Assembly (NCBI GenBank): GCA_002084765.1
Contig: NBMB01000029.1
Span: 36,324-100,323 of the forward strand
Origin: Candidatus Cloacimonetes bacterium 4572_55
Lineage (GTDB): Bacteria > 4572-55
DNA length: 64,000 bases
Reading direction: 5' to 3'
The notes beneath the pieces were generated by a model. It worked only from the letters and a program-made list of their open reading frames with translations, ran no database searches and had not been told where the DNA came from. Both the position numbers and the translations under genes were made by a program. Within the stretch, counting starts at the first letter, position 1. Each line of letters opens with the position of its first letter. Shown one piece after another: positions 27,175-36,622 of the stretch.

Positions 27175-28258
27175 CAGTGCTTTTTTCGATTTCTTCGGAA
27201 TTTTCAGAGTTCTCAACGTCAAATAAAATCACGGCGAGCAGGTAAAAAAGAGAAATTCTCAGTCTATACAGAATCGAGCAATCCGATGTGGATTTCCATA
27301 TTCTTCCGTAAATAGAGTTAAGTTTTGGAAATGTTTGAATGATCTCATCTACCTGTTTTTGATAGCGAGACTTTTTGGTCTTAAATAAATATTTCCGGGT
27401 AAATCGCAAGAGATTTTTTGAGAAGAAAATCGACCACAAGCCAAGGATCAAAAAGGATCTGATGAGGATATAAAGGACATCTCCAGGTGGAATCACGCCA
27501 GTCAGAAGGATCGGCAGACAAGAAATGATGATCAAAAGGGGAACATAGAATCGGTATCTCCTCAAGAAGGAGGGTTTTTTTCGTTTTGTTACGCCCCAGT
27601 CAGAGTCGGACGATAGATTTTCGGATAGAATATTTGAATGAAAATTTCGGAACTCTGTTGAGTTAGAAAAATCGGAAATAAGTCGCGGGAGTTTCCAGGC
27701 GATCCATCCAGCTATGATCCCCGCAATAAAATAGATTGTCACATAGAGGATCATCAAGCCGGTGATGAAATGCTCGGTTTCGACGCCGAAAAATGAACGG
27801 ATTAGTTGGGCGGAGCCTTGATTTAACGCCTCCCAAAAATTTATGCCAAATAAGATCGTGAGCATAAAGATTTTTTGCACAGAAGAGAATGAGACATTGA
27901 TCGCGCCGAGCACAATAGTGGAGAATCGATGAACCCCGAATGCGCTGAAAATCAGCTCGCCCAGGCATCCTTGGATAAATACGGAAAAATAGGCGGCAAA
28001 CGGTGAGTGTGGGCTGATAAGACCTTTCACGAGCAAGACTGTGATCGTGGCTTGCAGGATATCTCCTCTCCGGTCGGAAAAACGCCCGATCATGCTGATA
28101 AACAGGACGGCAAGTCCAGCGAGAGCCATGCCCTTGATCGGAATCCCCACAGCGTGCAGCACCCCGCCGATCACGGACTCGGAGAATGCCCATAACATGG
28201 TCAATCGGGCTACGACTCGGATTTTTTGGGAATATAAGGAAGAGTTGGGCTCCAGCAT
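27161..28258 (-). CDS. polytopic membrane protein of unknown function
   Basis: 365 residues with about six to eight hydrophobic helices, most in the first 190 residues ('GMALAGLAVLFISMIG', 'LGELIFSAFGVHRFS', 'FITGLMILYVTIYFIAGII') and two more near 235 and 270 ('FYVPLLIIISCLPILL'). The start 'FSESVIGGVLHAVGIPIKG' looks like a conserved loop. I cannot place it in a family; a substrate-binding subunit of an energy-coupling transporter or another small-solute carrier are both possible. It lies 9 bp after the THEP1-like NTPase gene and overlaps the MobA-like gene, so the three are tightly linked. Confidence 0.72.
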   Translation of the reverse strand: MLEPNSSLYSQKIRVVARLTMLWAFSESVIGGVLHAVGIPIKGMALAGLAVLFISMIGRFSDRRGDILQATITVLLVKGLISPHSPFAAYFSVFIQGCLGELIFSAFGVHRFSTIVLGAINVSFSSVQKIFMLTILFGINFWEALNQGSAQLIRSFFGVETEHFITGLMILYVTIYFIAGIIAGWIAWKLPRLISDFSNSTEFRNFHSNILSENLSSDSDWGVTKRKKPSFLRRYRFYVPLLIIISCLPILLTGVIPPGDVLYILIRSFLILGLWSIFFSKNLLRFTRKYLFKTKKSRYQKQVDEIIQTFPKLNSIYGRIWKSTSDCSILYRLRISLFYLLAVILFDVENSENSEEIEKSTDGAT

Positions 28259-28267
28259 TGGATCGCC

Positions 28268-28783
28268 TCAAGCGAGTTGGTTCAGCGTCGTTTTCAGCGC
28301 GTCTATTTCTGATCGTCTCGTGACGATCAGTAGCCGCGTATGATTTTCCTTATTTTGTAAAAAATGGCGCAACAAAGGATAAAATCCCTGTTTGCGTCGC
28401 AATTCCAAAGGTCCGATTTCGTCTAAGATCAGCAGATCGCCGCGTTGGCTCAACAGTCCTTCAATGAGCCGGGCAAAACCGCGTCGATCAAAGTGGAACC
28501 GTCCCAACTGCCAATTCTCCTGAAATCGCTGGGAACGGATGAGACCGCGGCGTTCGCCTGTCCGAATATCCAGCAGGTCATACCCTACCTTCACGCCATT
28601 TTCGATAACGGATTCGCTGACGACGCCAAAAATGTCGATTCTATTTTTTCTCCACTCGTGCAGCCAGCGACGGATGCACGTCGTTTTTCCAGAGTCGATT
28701 TCGTCGGTCAGGAGGTGGAGCTGAGCCGAGGAAATGTCTGGAACGGGATCGTTGACAGAATATCGTCTTATGTCAATTTTCAT
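28268..28783 (-). CDS. THEP1-like nucleoside-triphosphatase
   Basis: 171 residues, a P-loop protein: 'LLTDEIDSGKTTCIRRWL' carries a Walker A end (GKTT) in which the usual glycines before it are changed (DEIDSGKTT), and 'DLLILDEIGPLELRRKQGF' is the Walker B and downstream motif typical of THEP1/NTPase_1 proteins. 'FGVVSESVIENGVKVGYDL' fits the same family. Members hydrolyse NTPs in vitro; the physiological role is unsettled. The start codon region is duplicated: an upstream ATG 15 bases earlier leads only to a three-codon peptide. It is located between the SsnA-like and the membrane protein gene. Confidence 0.8.
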   Translation of the reverse strand: MKIDIRRYSVNDPVPDISSAQLHLLTDEIDSGKTTCIRRWLHEWRKNRIDIFGVVSESVIENGVKVGYDLLDIRTGERRGLIRSQRFQENWQLGRFHFDRRGFARLIEGLLSQRGDLLILDEIGPLELRRKQGFYPLLRHFLQNKENHTRLLIVTRRSEIDALKTTLNQLA

Positions 28784-28807
28784 TTTTTAAGATTTCATTT
28801 TTTAAGA
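28781..28807 (-). repeat. 15-bp duplication of the NTPase start region
   Basis: On the coding strand TCTTAAAAAATGAAA occurs twice in tandem. The upstream copy contains an ATG that overlaps the SsnA-like stop codon (ATGA) but meets TAA after two more codons; the downstream copy contains the start actually used. It looks as if an ancestral stop-start overlap was duplicated. Confidence 0.85.
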
Positions 28808-30177
28808 GAGGATAAAGAAGATAAGGTCGGCAAATTATAAAATTTTTCCCACACGCGCTTTGCAACGGGTCGGGATCGAGCCGCTACCTCTGCCTCGTCG
28901 ATATGAAGTAACTTTCCATTTTCCATCACGACCGTGCCGTTAATGATCGAACCGCTCACCTCCGCGTCGGTAATGCCGAACAGGAAATGCCCCCAAAAAT
29001 TGTCGGACGTCAGTGGCGTGGGCGGAAAATAGTCGATAAAGATCATATCAGCCAAATAGCCGGGTTCGATTTTGCCGATTTTTTCCCCGCTGATTCGTTC
29101 ATATATCTCCGGGTTATTTTTCAGCGTCATCCGCCTGACCTCATCCCATCCAATCCTGGGATCTTTTCGTATATGTTTATGCGCCAGATTTGCAGTCCGC
29201 ACATCCGGCTTGATGTCCGGCGACATGCCGTCCGTGCCGATCCCGACCATTGCCCTTTTTTCCATTAAAGGCAAAATATCTGTGACGCCGACTGCATTAT
29301 TCATATTGGATTGGGGGGCGTGAACGACCATCGCGCGGCTCTCTATCAAAATTCGTCGATCGTCGTCGCTCAGATGAACGCAATGCGCGGCAATCGTATC
29401 GGGTCCGAGGATTTTTCGTCCCGATAATCTCTGGAATAGGGATTCGCCAGTCAATTTCATTGTCATCTGTTGGTCAACCGCGTCCTCCGCGAGGTGAATA
29501 TGAAAACCTTTGTTGTACCGACAGCTTAGATCATACGCCCGTTCTAACGTCCGGTTGTGCAATGTAAAAGAGGCGTGCAGCCCGATCATAGCGTCGAATA
29601 GGCGATGCGGATTCTCCTTTTTTGCCTGACGACATTTTTCGATATAGCGGGCATTTTCTCTCAGACTCTGATCGGCAAGACGCGATCCGTGACGATCAGA
29701 AGTCTCGAAGCAGAGCGCGGCTCTCATACCGACTCGACTCAGCGCGTCTTCGATCCGATCCAAACTCCCGTCGATTGCATGGAAACTCGCGTGGTGATCG
29801 ATCATAGTCGTCACCCCTTTTTTGATTCCAGTGATCGCGGCTGTCAGGGCACTGTAAAAGACTGCTTCCAGATCCAAAGCCGCGTCCAATTTCCACCAAA
29901 ATCGAGCCAGAATATCAAAAAAATTTCGCGGCGGATCGGATAGAGCCAAACCTCGAGCGTACGCGCTGTAAAAATGGGTATGCGCATTGATCAGACCAGG
30001 CATCAACAGCCGCCCCTGCCCGTCGATCCAATTAAAATTCGCGTATTTTTCTTTGAGTCCTCGCTCCGGTCCGACCTCGCATATCCGGTTGCCATGGACC
30101 GCTACTGCATGATCGTAAAGCAGACCGTCCTGATCATTTCCGGTAAATATCGTCGCATGATGAATCAGTACGCCCAT
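28795..30177 (-). CDS. ssnA: SsnA-like aminohydrolase (amidohydrolase superfamily)
   Basis: 460 residues with a complete amidohydrolase metal site: 'MPGLINAHTHFYSAYARG' near residue 60, 'GFHIHLAEDAVDQ' near 230, 'IAAHCVHLSDDD' near 265, 'GIGTDGMSPDI' near 315. 'FWWKLDAALDLEAVFYSAL' and 'TTMIDHHASF' are close to the SsnA family, which in E. coli and clostridia sits with molybdenum hydroxylase and purine catabolic genes and probably deaminates a heterocycle. Other members of this branch deaminate guanine or adenosine derivatives, so the substrate is open. ATG has AAGGAG upstream. Second gene of the operon that starts with the radical SAM gene. Confidence 0.85.
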   Translation of the reverse strand: MGVLIHHATIFTGNDQDGLLYDHAVAVHGNRICEVGPERGLKEKYANFNWIDGQGRLLMPGLINAHTHFYSAYARGLALSDPPRNFFDILARFWWKLDAALDLEAVFYSALTAAITGIKKGVTTMIDHHASFHAIDGSLDRIEDALSRVGMRAALCFETSDRHGSRLADQSLRENARYIEKCRQAKKENPHRLFDAMIGLHASFTLHNRTLERAYDLSCRYNKGFHIHLAEDAVDQQMTMKLTGESLFQRLSGRKILGPDTIAAHCVHLSDDDRRILIESRAMVVHAPQSNMNNAVGVTDILPLMEKRAMVGIGTDGMSPDIKPDVRTANLAHKHIRKDPRIGWDEVRRMTLKNNPEIYERISGEKIGKIEPGYLADMIFIDYFPPTPLTSDNFWGHFLFGITDAEVSGSIINGTVVMENGKLLHIDEAEVAARSRPVAKRVWEKFYNLPTLSSLSSLKK

Positions 30178-30217
30178 TTCAACTCCTTGACATTCATTGT
30201 TTTAAATCGATTATTTA

Positions 30218-30991
30218 TCAATCCCACGATACGTCGCCCCATTGGTCAGCACCTCGATGAACCGCGCCCTTTTCATACCAGAAAAATTCGACGTTCTTCG
30301 AATGATACATATCTCCCCGGCAATAAACCTTAAAAGGCAACTTCATTGCTTGGATTTGACGGCAAACTCTCCAGTAGTCGCTATCCGGGATGTCTAACTC
30401 GTTGGCGTGCATTGCGCCGCCTCGTCCGAACGGGATCAATTTATAGAGATGCCAAGCATGCAGACGCGATTGCTCGCTGTAGGTTCTTAGAAAATGCGCC
30501 AACGCTGTTATGGAGACAATATTTTCTCTCGTTATCAGGGTCGATACTGTGAGCGATTTGCGCGCATGTTTCAATTTTTGCAACCGATCTCGGACAATTG
30601 CATAATGGCTTTCTCTATAAGGTCGTAGCCGATTGTGAATTTTTTCGTCCATTGCCTCAAGCGGAATCACATAGCGGTCGATCTCGTCGGCATACTCAAA
30701 TCCCGGAGACAGAGCGATACTGTTTGTCCCCAACTGCACGATAAAGCCGAGCCCCTTCGCCTCTTTTGCCAGTCGAAAAAGGTCACCTCTCCAGAGCGTG
30801 GGCTCGCCTCCGCCCAGAACAACGTATTTGACCGATTGGGACCGCAATCGACGCAGGAGAGCGACCGCCTCGTCAAAAGGGAAACTCTCCGTTTGATCGG
30901 ATGTGATGCAAAAGGGGCATTTCATATTGCAGCGGGAAGTTAAGAAGAGAACTGCAACCGATATTTTTTGTAACGTGTTTGGATTTTTCAT
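30218..30991 (-). CDS. radical SAM protein of unknown substrate
   Basis: 257 residues with the iron-sulfur motif in 'LTSRCNMKCPFCITSD' (CxxxCxxC, near residue 22), followed by 'YVVLGGGEPTLWRGDL' (SAM-binding GGEPT, near 60) and 'VQLGTNSIAL'. The protein ends soon after the barrel and has no SPASM or twitch cysteine cluster, so it is a minimal core enzyme. Such short members include activases and enzymes acting on small molecules or peptides. No strong ribosome binding site before the ATG. First gene of the minus-strand operon, 40 bp before the SsnA-like gene; a role in the same pathway is inferred from position only. Confidence 0.85.
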   Translation of the reverse strand: MKNPNTLQKISVAVLFLTSRCNMKCPFCITSDQTESFPFDEAVALLRRLRSQSVKYVVLGGGEPTLWRGDLFRLAKEAKGLGFIVQLGTNSIALSPGFEYADEIDRYVIPLEAMDEKIHNRLRPYRESHYAIVRDRLQKLKHARKSLTVSTLITRENIVSITALAHFLRTYSEQSRLHAWHLYKLIPFGRGGAMHANELDIPDSDYWRVCRQIQAMKLPFKVYCRGDMYHSKNVEFFWYEKGAVHRGADQWGDVSWD

Positions 30992-31112
30992 TTATTTTGC
31001 GAATCGTAAAGAGCGACGAGCTTATCGAACGCTCGTAAGGTTTGGACAGAAAAAGATAGGAAATTTCGCGTATTTGTCAACAAAATTTCGTCGTAAGTGT
31101 GATCTTTTGAGA

Positions 31113-33929
31113 CTACGGTGCCACCAGATTCTTTATCGTTTGCGTCAATTTAGCCAGGCTGACAGGTTTGCTGAAATATTCATTTGCGCCCGCGGCGAGA
31201 CAGCACTCTCGGTCGCCCTCCATTGCCAACGCGGTCACAGCGATAATGGGTGTGTTCGAGATACGTTTATCCCCTCGAATCCGGCGTATTGTCGCCAGCC
31301 CGTCCATTTGTGGCATTTGGATGTCAATCAAAACAAGGTCGGGTCGCTTTTCATAGACGCGCTCCAGAGCTTCCTTCCCGTTACGCGCGTTGATAGGCGA
31401 TGATCTGTAACCATTTGCCCGCAAATAGATCGAAATTGCATCTATGGCGGCTTCATTGTCGTCTACAACCATAACGAGCGGGGCGTCGTTGTCACGGCTT
31501 GAACTTTTCGGGTTAATTAGAGAGGCGAAGGAGTTTTTGTCAGAAAAAATAGGGTATGGGGCGACGTTCAAATCGATCGAATCTTGCCAAAGAAGCCGCA
31601 CAGTAAAACGACTGCCCTTGCCGACTTCGCTCTCAGCAGAAATCCCGCCGCCGTGAAGAGTTACCATCTTATAGACCAACGACAAACCAAGACCAGTGCC
31701 AGGGTGCCGACGAGAAAGCCTGCTGTCCAATTGAGTAAACGGTTCAAACAGCCGACTCATATCTTCTTGAGAAATGCCAATGCCAGTGTCCCAAATAGTA
31801 AACAGCACCGCCTGCTGCCGGGCGTCTCCCACGACTTCCAGACCGATGGAACCGTGATCCGGAGTAAATTTTACAGCGTTGGTCAATAAATTGACTAATA
31901 TCTGCTTAAGCCGCCTCTCGTCGGCTTGGATACTGGTCGCACGGGGGTCGTAATCGGAATGAATTTTTATATTTTTTTTAATAGCCATCTGCTTGATAAA
32001 TCTCAAACTTGCCTCGCATACCGACTTGATCCCAACGGACCGGATGTCCAGTTCCAGCTTGCCTGCGCCGATCTTGGAAAGGTCGAGGATATCGTTGATT
32101 AAGGCGAGCAGATGTTGCCCGCTCTCTTCAATAATGGTCAAAATTTCCATCTCTTTTTTGTTCATTTCTCCGTAAACTTCATCGTGCAGGACTTCCGAAA
32201 GACCCAAAATCGTATTCAGCGGAGTGCGCAGTTCATGGCTCATATTCGCGAGAAATTCGTCCTTGAGCCGTGCGCTACGAGCCAGTTTTGCATTTGCTTC
32301 GCTCAACTTTGCCGTGCGCTCCTCGACTCTCTGAGCCAGACGCGTCCGTTCGATCTCTAGCGCGCGTTCGGTCTGCTTGCGATCCGTGATATCTCGGATA
32401 ATCGCCAGGACTTCATCTCTCCCACAAACCACGATTCGCGCCTCAAAATCTTTCTCTTTTAATTGATATTCAAAAACTTGGAGATCATTAGTCTGGAGTG
32501 CCCGCGCAATATGATAAAGGGTCTGGTCAGAAATACGCGGCAAAATCTGGCGAACCGATTTTCCGATAAACTGGTCGGTCAGAGTCGCCAATTTGCTTTC
32601 CTCCGTGACCCTTGCATTGATAAAAACGCCATTTTTGTCCAATCGGAACATCATATCTGGGATGACATTTAACAGTGCCCGATTTTCCGCTTCACTTTTT
32701 TTCAGAGCGCGCTCCGCCTGGATGCGCTCCACCACTTTCCCCAGACGCCTGGCGACTGCTTGCAATAAATTTCTTTCTTCCGGCAAAAACGTCAGATCGG
32801 CTCGAGATGGATCATCCTTATAAAACAGATCGATCCCCCCCTCGGATTCGTCATAGACCTCAATATCAACGCTCAATTTATGCGCGCTTTCCTCAAATTT
32901 TTTCGATCTGAACTCCTGATCTTTAAAGCGAATTCGGGCGGAAGTCATCGCATCCGGAAGTTGCCAGGCTGGCGGCAAAAGTTCGACAGTGCCTTGAAAT
33001 ATCTCCGATAGCGAGACCCCGTCCTTTTCCACCAAACGGGATACGTTGTATAACCCGTTCAACTCCTTAATCCGATCATTTAAATCTTTGGTGCGTTTTC
33101 GGAGCAATTTCTCCACCTGCTTTCGCTCCGTAATATCCAGCAAAATTCCTTGATAATGGGTCACTAAACCGCTGGAATCCAACCGCGCCCAGGTTCGGGC
33201 GTCCAGCCAACGCACATCTCCAGAATGGGTGATGATTCGGTACTCACGGACAAATTTCTTTAATCCATCCTCTTGATAACGTTGAAATTCAGATGTGATG
33301 CGTTCCCGATCATTCGAGTGGATCAATCGAAAAAAAGAAAATTTCCCACTATAAAAATCTTCTGACTTATAACCAAATCGAGAGACGTTTTCAGAGACAA
33401 ATTCAACGGGCCAGCCCGGCTCGTTTCGCCACAAAAAAGCCACAGCGGGACCATTTGTGACAATCTCCTCCAACTCCCGCCGTTTCCGGTGAGTCTCCTG
33501 CAAAATCTGAGTAGATCGTTTTTCCAGCTCCTGGTAGGATTGACTGAGCGTGTTCCGAATCCGATTGCATTCCCGCCTCTGAAAGACAATTCGCTCTGCG
33601 ATCTCCAGCCGCAAGTCGATCTTGTCCCGATCAAAAGGATTGCAGATAAAATCATCCGAGCCCGCCTTGAGCATAATTCGGTTTATATCCATCCGGCTAC
33701 CGACTGTCAAAATTGCGATTTCTTTTCCTTCTGACGTTGAGCGAATTTTCTCGCAAATCCTACGGACGCGCGCGCTGTTTACGCTCTCTAAGTCAAATAT
33801 GAGGATAGGCGGAAGTTCTCTGCTTTCGTCAATCCAGTCGGAAACAGAAACGTGGTTTCCTCTCTCCTCTGAGACTTGCTGAATATGAGAAAGAGGTCGA
33901 GGTTCCGTCGATACGATCAGAAGTTTCAT
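31113..33929 (-). CDS. hybrid sensor histidine kinase, multi-PAS
   Basis: About 938 residues from the ATG at 33927-33929 (GGGGAAAG upstream; an in-frame start at 34121 would extend into the receptor gene and is unlikely). Order: a receiver-like N-terminal domain (residues 1-115, 'AGSDDFICNPFDRDKIDLR') in which the usual phospho-acceptor pattern is weak, a PAS/PAC domain ('GDVRWLDARTWARL'), a GAF-like stretch, a second PAS ('FIGKSVRQILPRIS'), coiled coil, H-box 'EFLANMSHELRTPLNTILG', ATPase domain ('LTNAVKFTPDHGSIG', 'HPGTGLGLSLVYKMV'), and a C-terminal receiver with 'DLVLIDIQMPQMDGLA'. It follows TonB receptor 2 by 34 bp, suggesting the kinase is expressed with that receptor. Confidence 0.92.
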   Translation of the reverse strand: MKLLIVSTEPRPLSHIQQVSEERGNHVSVSDWIDESRELPPILIFDLESVNSARVRRICEKIRSTSEGKEIAILTVGSRMDINRIMLKAGSDDFICNPFDRDKIDLRLEIAERIVFQRRECNRIRNTLSQSYQELEKRSTQILQETHRKRRELEEIVTNGPAVAFLWRNEPGWPVEFVSENVSRFGYKSEDFYSGKFSFFRLIHSNDRERITSEFQRYQEDGLKKFVREYRIITHSGDVRWLDARTWARLDSSGLVTHYQGILLDITERKQVEKLLRKRTKDLNDRIKELNGLYNVSRLVEKDGVSLSEIFQGTVELLPPAWQLPDAMTSARIRFKDQEFRSKKFEESAHKLSVDIEVYDESEGGIDLFYKDDPSRADLTFLPEERNLLQAVARRLGKVVERIQAERALKKSEAENRALLNVIPDMMFRLDKNGVFINARVTEESKLATLTDQFIGKSVRQILPRISDQTLYHIARALQTNDLQVFEYQLKEKDFEARIVVCGRDEVLAIIRDITDRKQTERALEIERTRLAQRVEERTAKLSEANAKLARSARLKDEFLANMSHELRTPLNTILGLSEVLHDEVYGEMNKKEMEILTIIEESGQHLLALINDILDLSKIGAGKLELDIRSVGIKSVCEASLRFIKQMAIKKNIKIHSDYDPRATSIQADERRLKQILVNLLTNAVKFTPDHGSIGLEVVGDARQQAVLFTIWDTGIGISQEDMSRLFEPFTQLDSRLSRRHPGTGLGLSLVYKMVTLHGGGISAESEVGKGSRFTVRLLWQDSIDLNVAPYPIFSDKNSFASLINPKSSSRDNDAPLVMVVDDNEAAIDAISIYLRANGYRSSPINARNGKEALERVYEKRPDLVLIDIQMPQMDGLATIRRIRGDKRISNTPIIAVTALAMEGDRECCLAAGANEYFSKPVSLAKLTQTIKNLVAP

Positions 33930-33963
33930 AGCACTTTCCCCAGATGATTGGCAGAAAAACAAA

Positions 33964-36321
33964 TTAAAACAGGCAGGTGATAGCGAAGAATATCTCTCGC
34001 CCCGGCTGGGGATGATACGCTGGGATAAATCCCTTAGGATTGCGTATCTCCGGCTGAATCTCATCGACCGGACGCACGCCGGAGCCAGTCTGACGACCAA
34101 TTCCAAGATAGTCTTTATCAAACAAATTTCGAATAATCAATTGCGGTTCAACAGAAAACTTCCTGGTCAAATCAGGAAACAAATCGATTCCGGTCAGGGT
34201 CAAATTGCATAAAAAGTAGCCCTCCAGATAACCGTCCGGGTCGTCCTCAATCATATAATCATATCCCACGCTCTGTATCGACTCCTCGTCTTTGGGATAA
34301 AAATATCGGTTGGAAATCGGTGCTTTGATTTTGGAGACCAGATTTCCTCGAATATTCACATTGAATTTGTTTAATAAAAGATAATTAGCGACAAAATTAA
34401 ACTTATGTTTTGATATATTATCGACTTCATTTCCATTTTCGCCCAATGTCAGCGTATAATCGGCAAAAAAACGGAAATTTTTCGATGGGAGCAGCTTCGC
34501 GCTTGCAGTCATCCCGCTGATCTCTGTGGCTCCCACATTTTGGTAATAAGTCACTTTCTCGTCACGCGGACCAACCGGGACAAGGGAGGTATCTGGATTG
34601 GGCTTCTCGACGATCAGGTCGGTTAAACGGTTATAAAAGCAGTTTAGCCCAAGCGACGCGGTTTGGAGCGGCTGAAAACCGATCTCAACCTCATAGGTGC
34701 TGATCGATTGCGATTTAAGCTCAGTATTGCCGCGCCACTCGTCGAAAAGCTCAAAAATAGTCGGCGATTTATACGCTTCGCCATACAACAATTTGAAGCG
34801 AAGAAATTGGAGAGGTTTTCCAGTAAATGCCAGACGCGGATTCCATACATCGCCATATTGATTGTCGGTATCGTATCGAATCCCCGTGGTGAGAAGGTAC
34901 GCGTCGCTCATTCGGTAATAATCCTGGACAAAAAAGGCAGCGTTTTTCGAGAAATACATGGGCTGGACAATCGTTTCTTCGGACGAGTACGCATAATCGA
35001 CAATAGTGGAACTGGTTCTCTGCTCGGGCCCTAAGGAGATGCCGAAATATTGATTGATCCTCTGTTCAACTTGAAATCCGAGGGTCAAATCGTTCTGATC
35101 AGACGTCTGGATATCCGCCTGTTGATCAAAGCCAAATAAAAAACCCTCGCTGTTGTAGCCCTTTTTTTTATCCACCACAGGAGGATTCACGCCATTGTCC
35201 ACGCTTTGATATTGGTGGGTATAATAAAAACCGGTGTTTGGCAAGACGCGAGTGTTTCGATAAAGAAGCCGAGTCTTGAATTCGATCTGATCATTGAACT
35301 GGAATTGATACGATCCGAATCCGCAAATCCCCTGGTTATGAACCTGATAATCCAGCCCATCCGTATTTGTAAAATATTCATATCCAACAATTTGGCTCCC
35401 TAACCCATCATCTTTTTCCCAATAGTTAAATCCGAGCGTGAATCCTTCTTTTTGGAGTCGAATTCGGATAGCCATATCGTTTATATTTGTTTTAAAACCG
35501 TCGGCAATTTTTTTACGACTTCCGTCCGGCTCCCGCTCATTAGCGATAACGCCATATTCGGTAGTGGTTACGGAATCCGGCTCGAAATTGTGATGGTAAT
35601 AATTCCCTGGATCATACCGATCCACGGCGTTGTCTCCATCTGTGTCATACCATCGAGCCGTTGCCTGCAGTGTCAAGCCGTTGTCAAAGCGGTACCCAGC
35701 AAAAATCTCAGGGGAATAGGTCTGATTTGGTCCGGCTATCTGCCGGAAATCGACGAAATAGTTCCGGTCTGAGTGGACGTCGAATTGATCCTTGACGGAT
35801 TTCGTAATGATATGGATCAATCCCGCGTATGCGTTCGCGCCGTATAAAGCCGACCCGGGACCACTGATCACTTCGATCCGTTCGATGTCACTCATCGGCA
35901 TATTGTAGCCCATAAATCGGAACCAGCCGTTGGAAATATCGTTGCGGATGACGCCGTCGATCATAATGAGCAGTTTGGTCTGTCCCGCGTCGGTCATACC
36001 GCGGAAGATAAAGTGGGTGGGATGTTCTCCAGAAGGTTGGGAAGAGATAAAATCGAAACCGGGAAGATCGCGCAGAGCCTCCTCCAAATTTTGGTAGCCG
36101 CGACGGCGAATCATGTTGGACGATATGACGATCACATTTGCCGGAGCTTCGCTCAATATCTGCGATTTTCGGGCGGCTGTAACCACTTTTATTTTCAGTA
36201 GATCCTTCAAATCCATCTGCATCAACTCGTCAATGCGATATTCCTGACAAATAAGAAAAGAAGGGAATTGCACTGCAAAAAATATCAGAAAGATGACCAT
36301 GTTTTTTATCATGTGGTTCAT
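33964..36321 (-). CDS. TonB-dependent outer-membrane receptor 2
   Basis: About 785 residues: signal peptide (ending near 'SFLIC'), 'MQMDLKDLLKIKVVTAARK' leading into the plug domain ('NVIVISSNMIRRRGYQNL', 'IERIEVISGPGSALYGANAYAG'), and a large barrel ('LYGEAYKSPTIFELFDEW') ending in 'FFAITCLF'. 'FRGMTDAGQTKLLIMIDGV' is a plug motif of vitamin B12 or siderophore receptors, but the ligand is unknown. Several start codons are possible (GTG 36330, ATG 36321, ATG 36312) and none has a clear ribosome binding site. The hybrid kinase lies directly downstream, a pairing seen where uptake and sensing of the same ligand are linked. Confidence 0.9.
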   Translation of the reverse strand: MNHMIKNMVIFLIFFAVQFPSFLICQEYRIDELMQMDLKDLLKIKVVTAARKSQILSEAPANVIVISSNMIRRRGYQNLEEALRDLPGFDFISSQPSGEHPTHFIFRGMTDAGQTKLLIMIDGVIRNDISNGWFRFMGYNMPMSDIERIEVISGPGSALYGANAYAGLIHIITKSVKDQFDVHSDRNYFVDFRQIAGPNQTYSPEIFAGYRFDNGLTLQATARWYDTDGDNAVDRYDPGNYYHHNFEPDSVTTTEYGVIANEREPDGSRKKIADGFKTNINDMAIRIRLQKEGFTLGFNYWEKDDGLGSQIVGYEYFTNTDGLDYQVHNQGICGFGSYQFQFNDQIEFKTRLLYRNTRVLPNTGFYYTHQYQSVDNGVNPPVVDKKKGYNSEGFLFGFDQQADIQTSDQNDLTLGFQVEQRINQYFGISLGPEQRTSSTIVDYAYSSEETIVQPMYFSKNAAFFVQDYYRMSDAYLLTTGIRYDTDNQYGDVWNPRLAFTGKPLQFLRFKLLYGEAYKSPTIFELFDEWRGNTELKSQSISTYEVEIGFQPLQTASLGLNCFYNRLTDLIVEKPNPDTSLVPVGPRDEKVTYYQNVGATEISGMTASAKLLPSKNFRFFADYTLTLGENGNEVDNISKHKFNFVANYLLLNKFNVNIRGNLVSKIKAPISNRYFYPKDEESIQSVGYDYMIEDDPDGYLEGYFLCNLTLTGIDLFPDLTRKFSVEPQLIIRNLFDKDYLGIGRQTGSGVRPVDEIQPEIRNPKGFIPAYHPQPGREIFFAITCLF

Positions 36322-36369
36322 TATACCCACTTATTTTCGTTGTAAATATCTATAACCTTGTCAAATAGC

Positions 36370-36398
36370 TTGACAGAATTTCAAATCGGATTTATGCT
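36370..36398 (+). promoter_or_regulatory. putative sigma-70 promoter
   Basis: TTGACA (36370-36375), 17-bp spacer, TATGCT (36393-36398), pointing toward the M20 hydrolase gene that starts 225 bp later. Consensus match only; the 292-bp divergent gap between this gene and TonB receptor 2 shows nothing else I recognise. Confidence 0.5.
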
Positions 36399-36622
36399 AT
36401 GTCAGAGGCGACAAAATATCCAAAAATTTTATGCCGTCGTGCGCCTTGAATAATTTAACAAAAAAAAATTGGCTTGAGAGAAGATGACCCTCCATAACTG
36501 AACTGCCAATTTAGCAATATTCTATGCTATATCTTATCCTATGTCAATATTTTTATAGGGAATTTTATTTGGAATGCGACGTTGCGATGGGTGCCCGTAA
36601 TTTAAAAAAGTGAGATAACGTC

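Noticed and set aside
33930..34121. N-terminal extension of the hybrid kinase from an upstream start
   Set aside because: It would overlap the TonB receptor coding end, has no ribosome binding site, and the ATG at 33929 has a good one.
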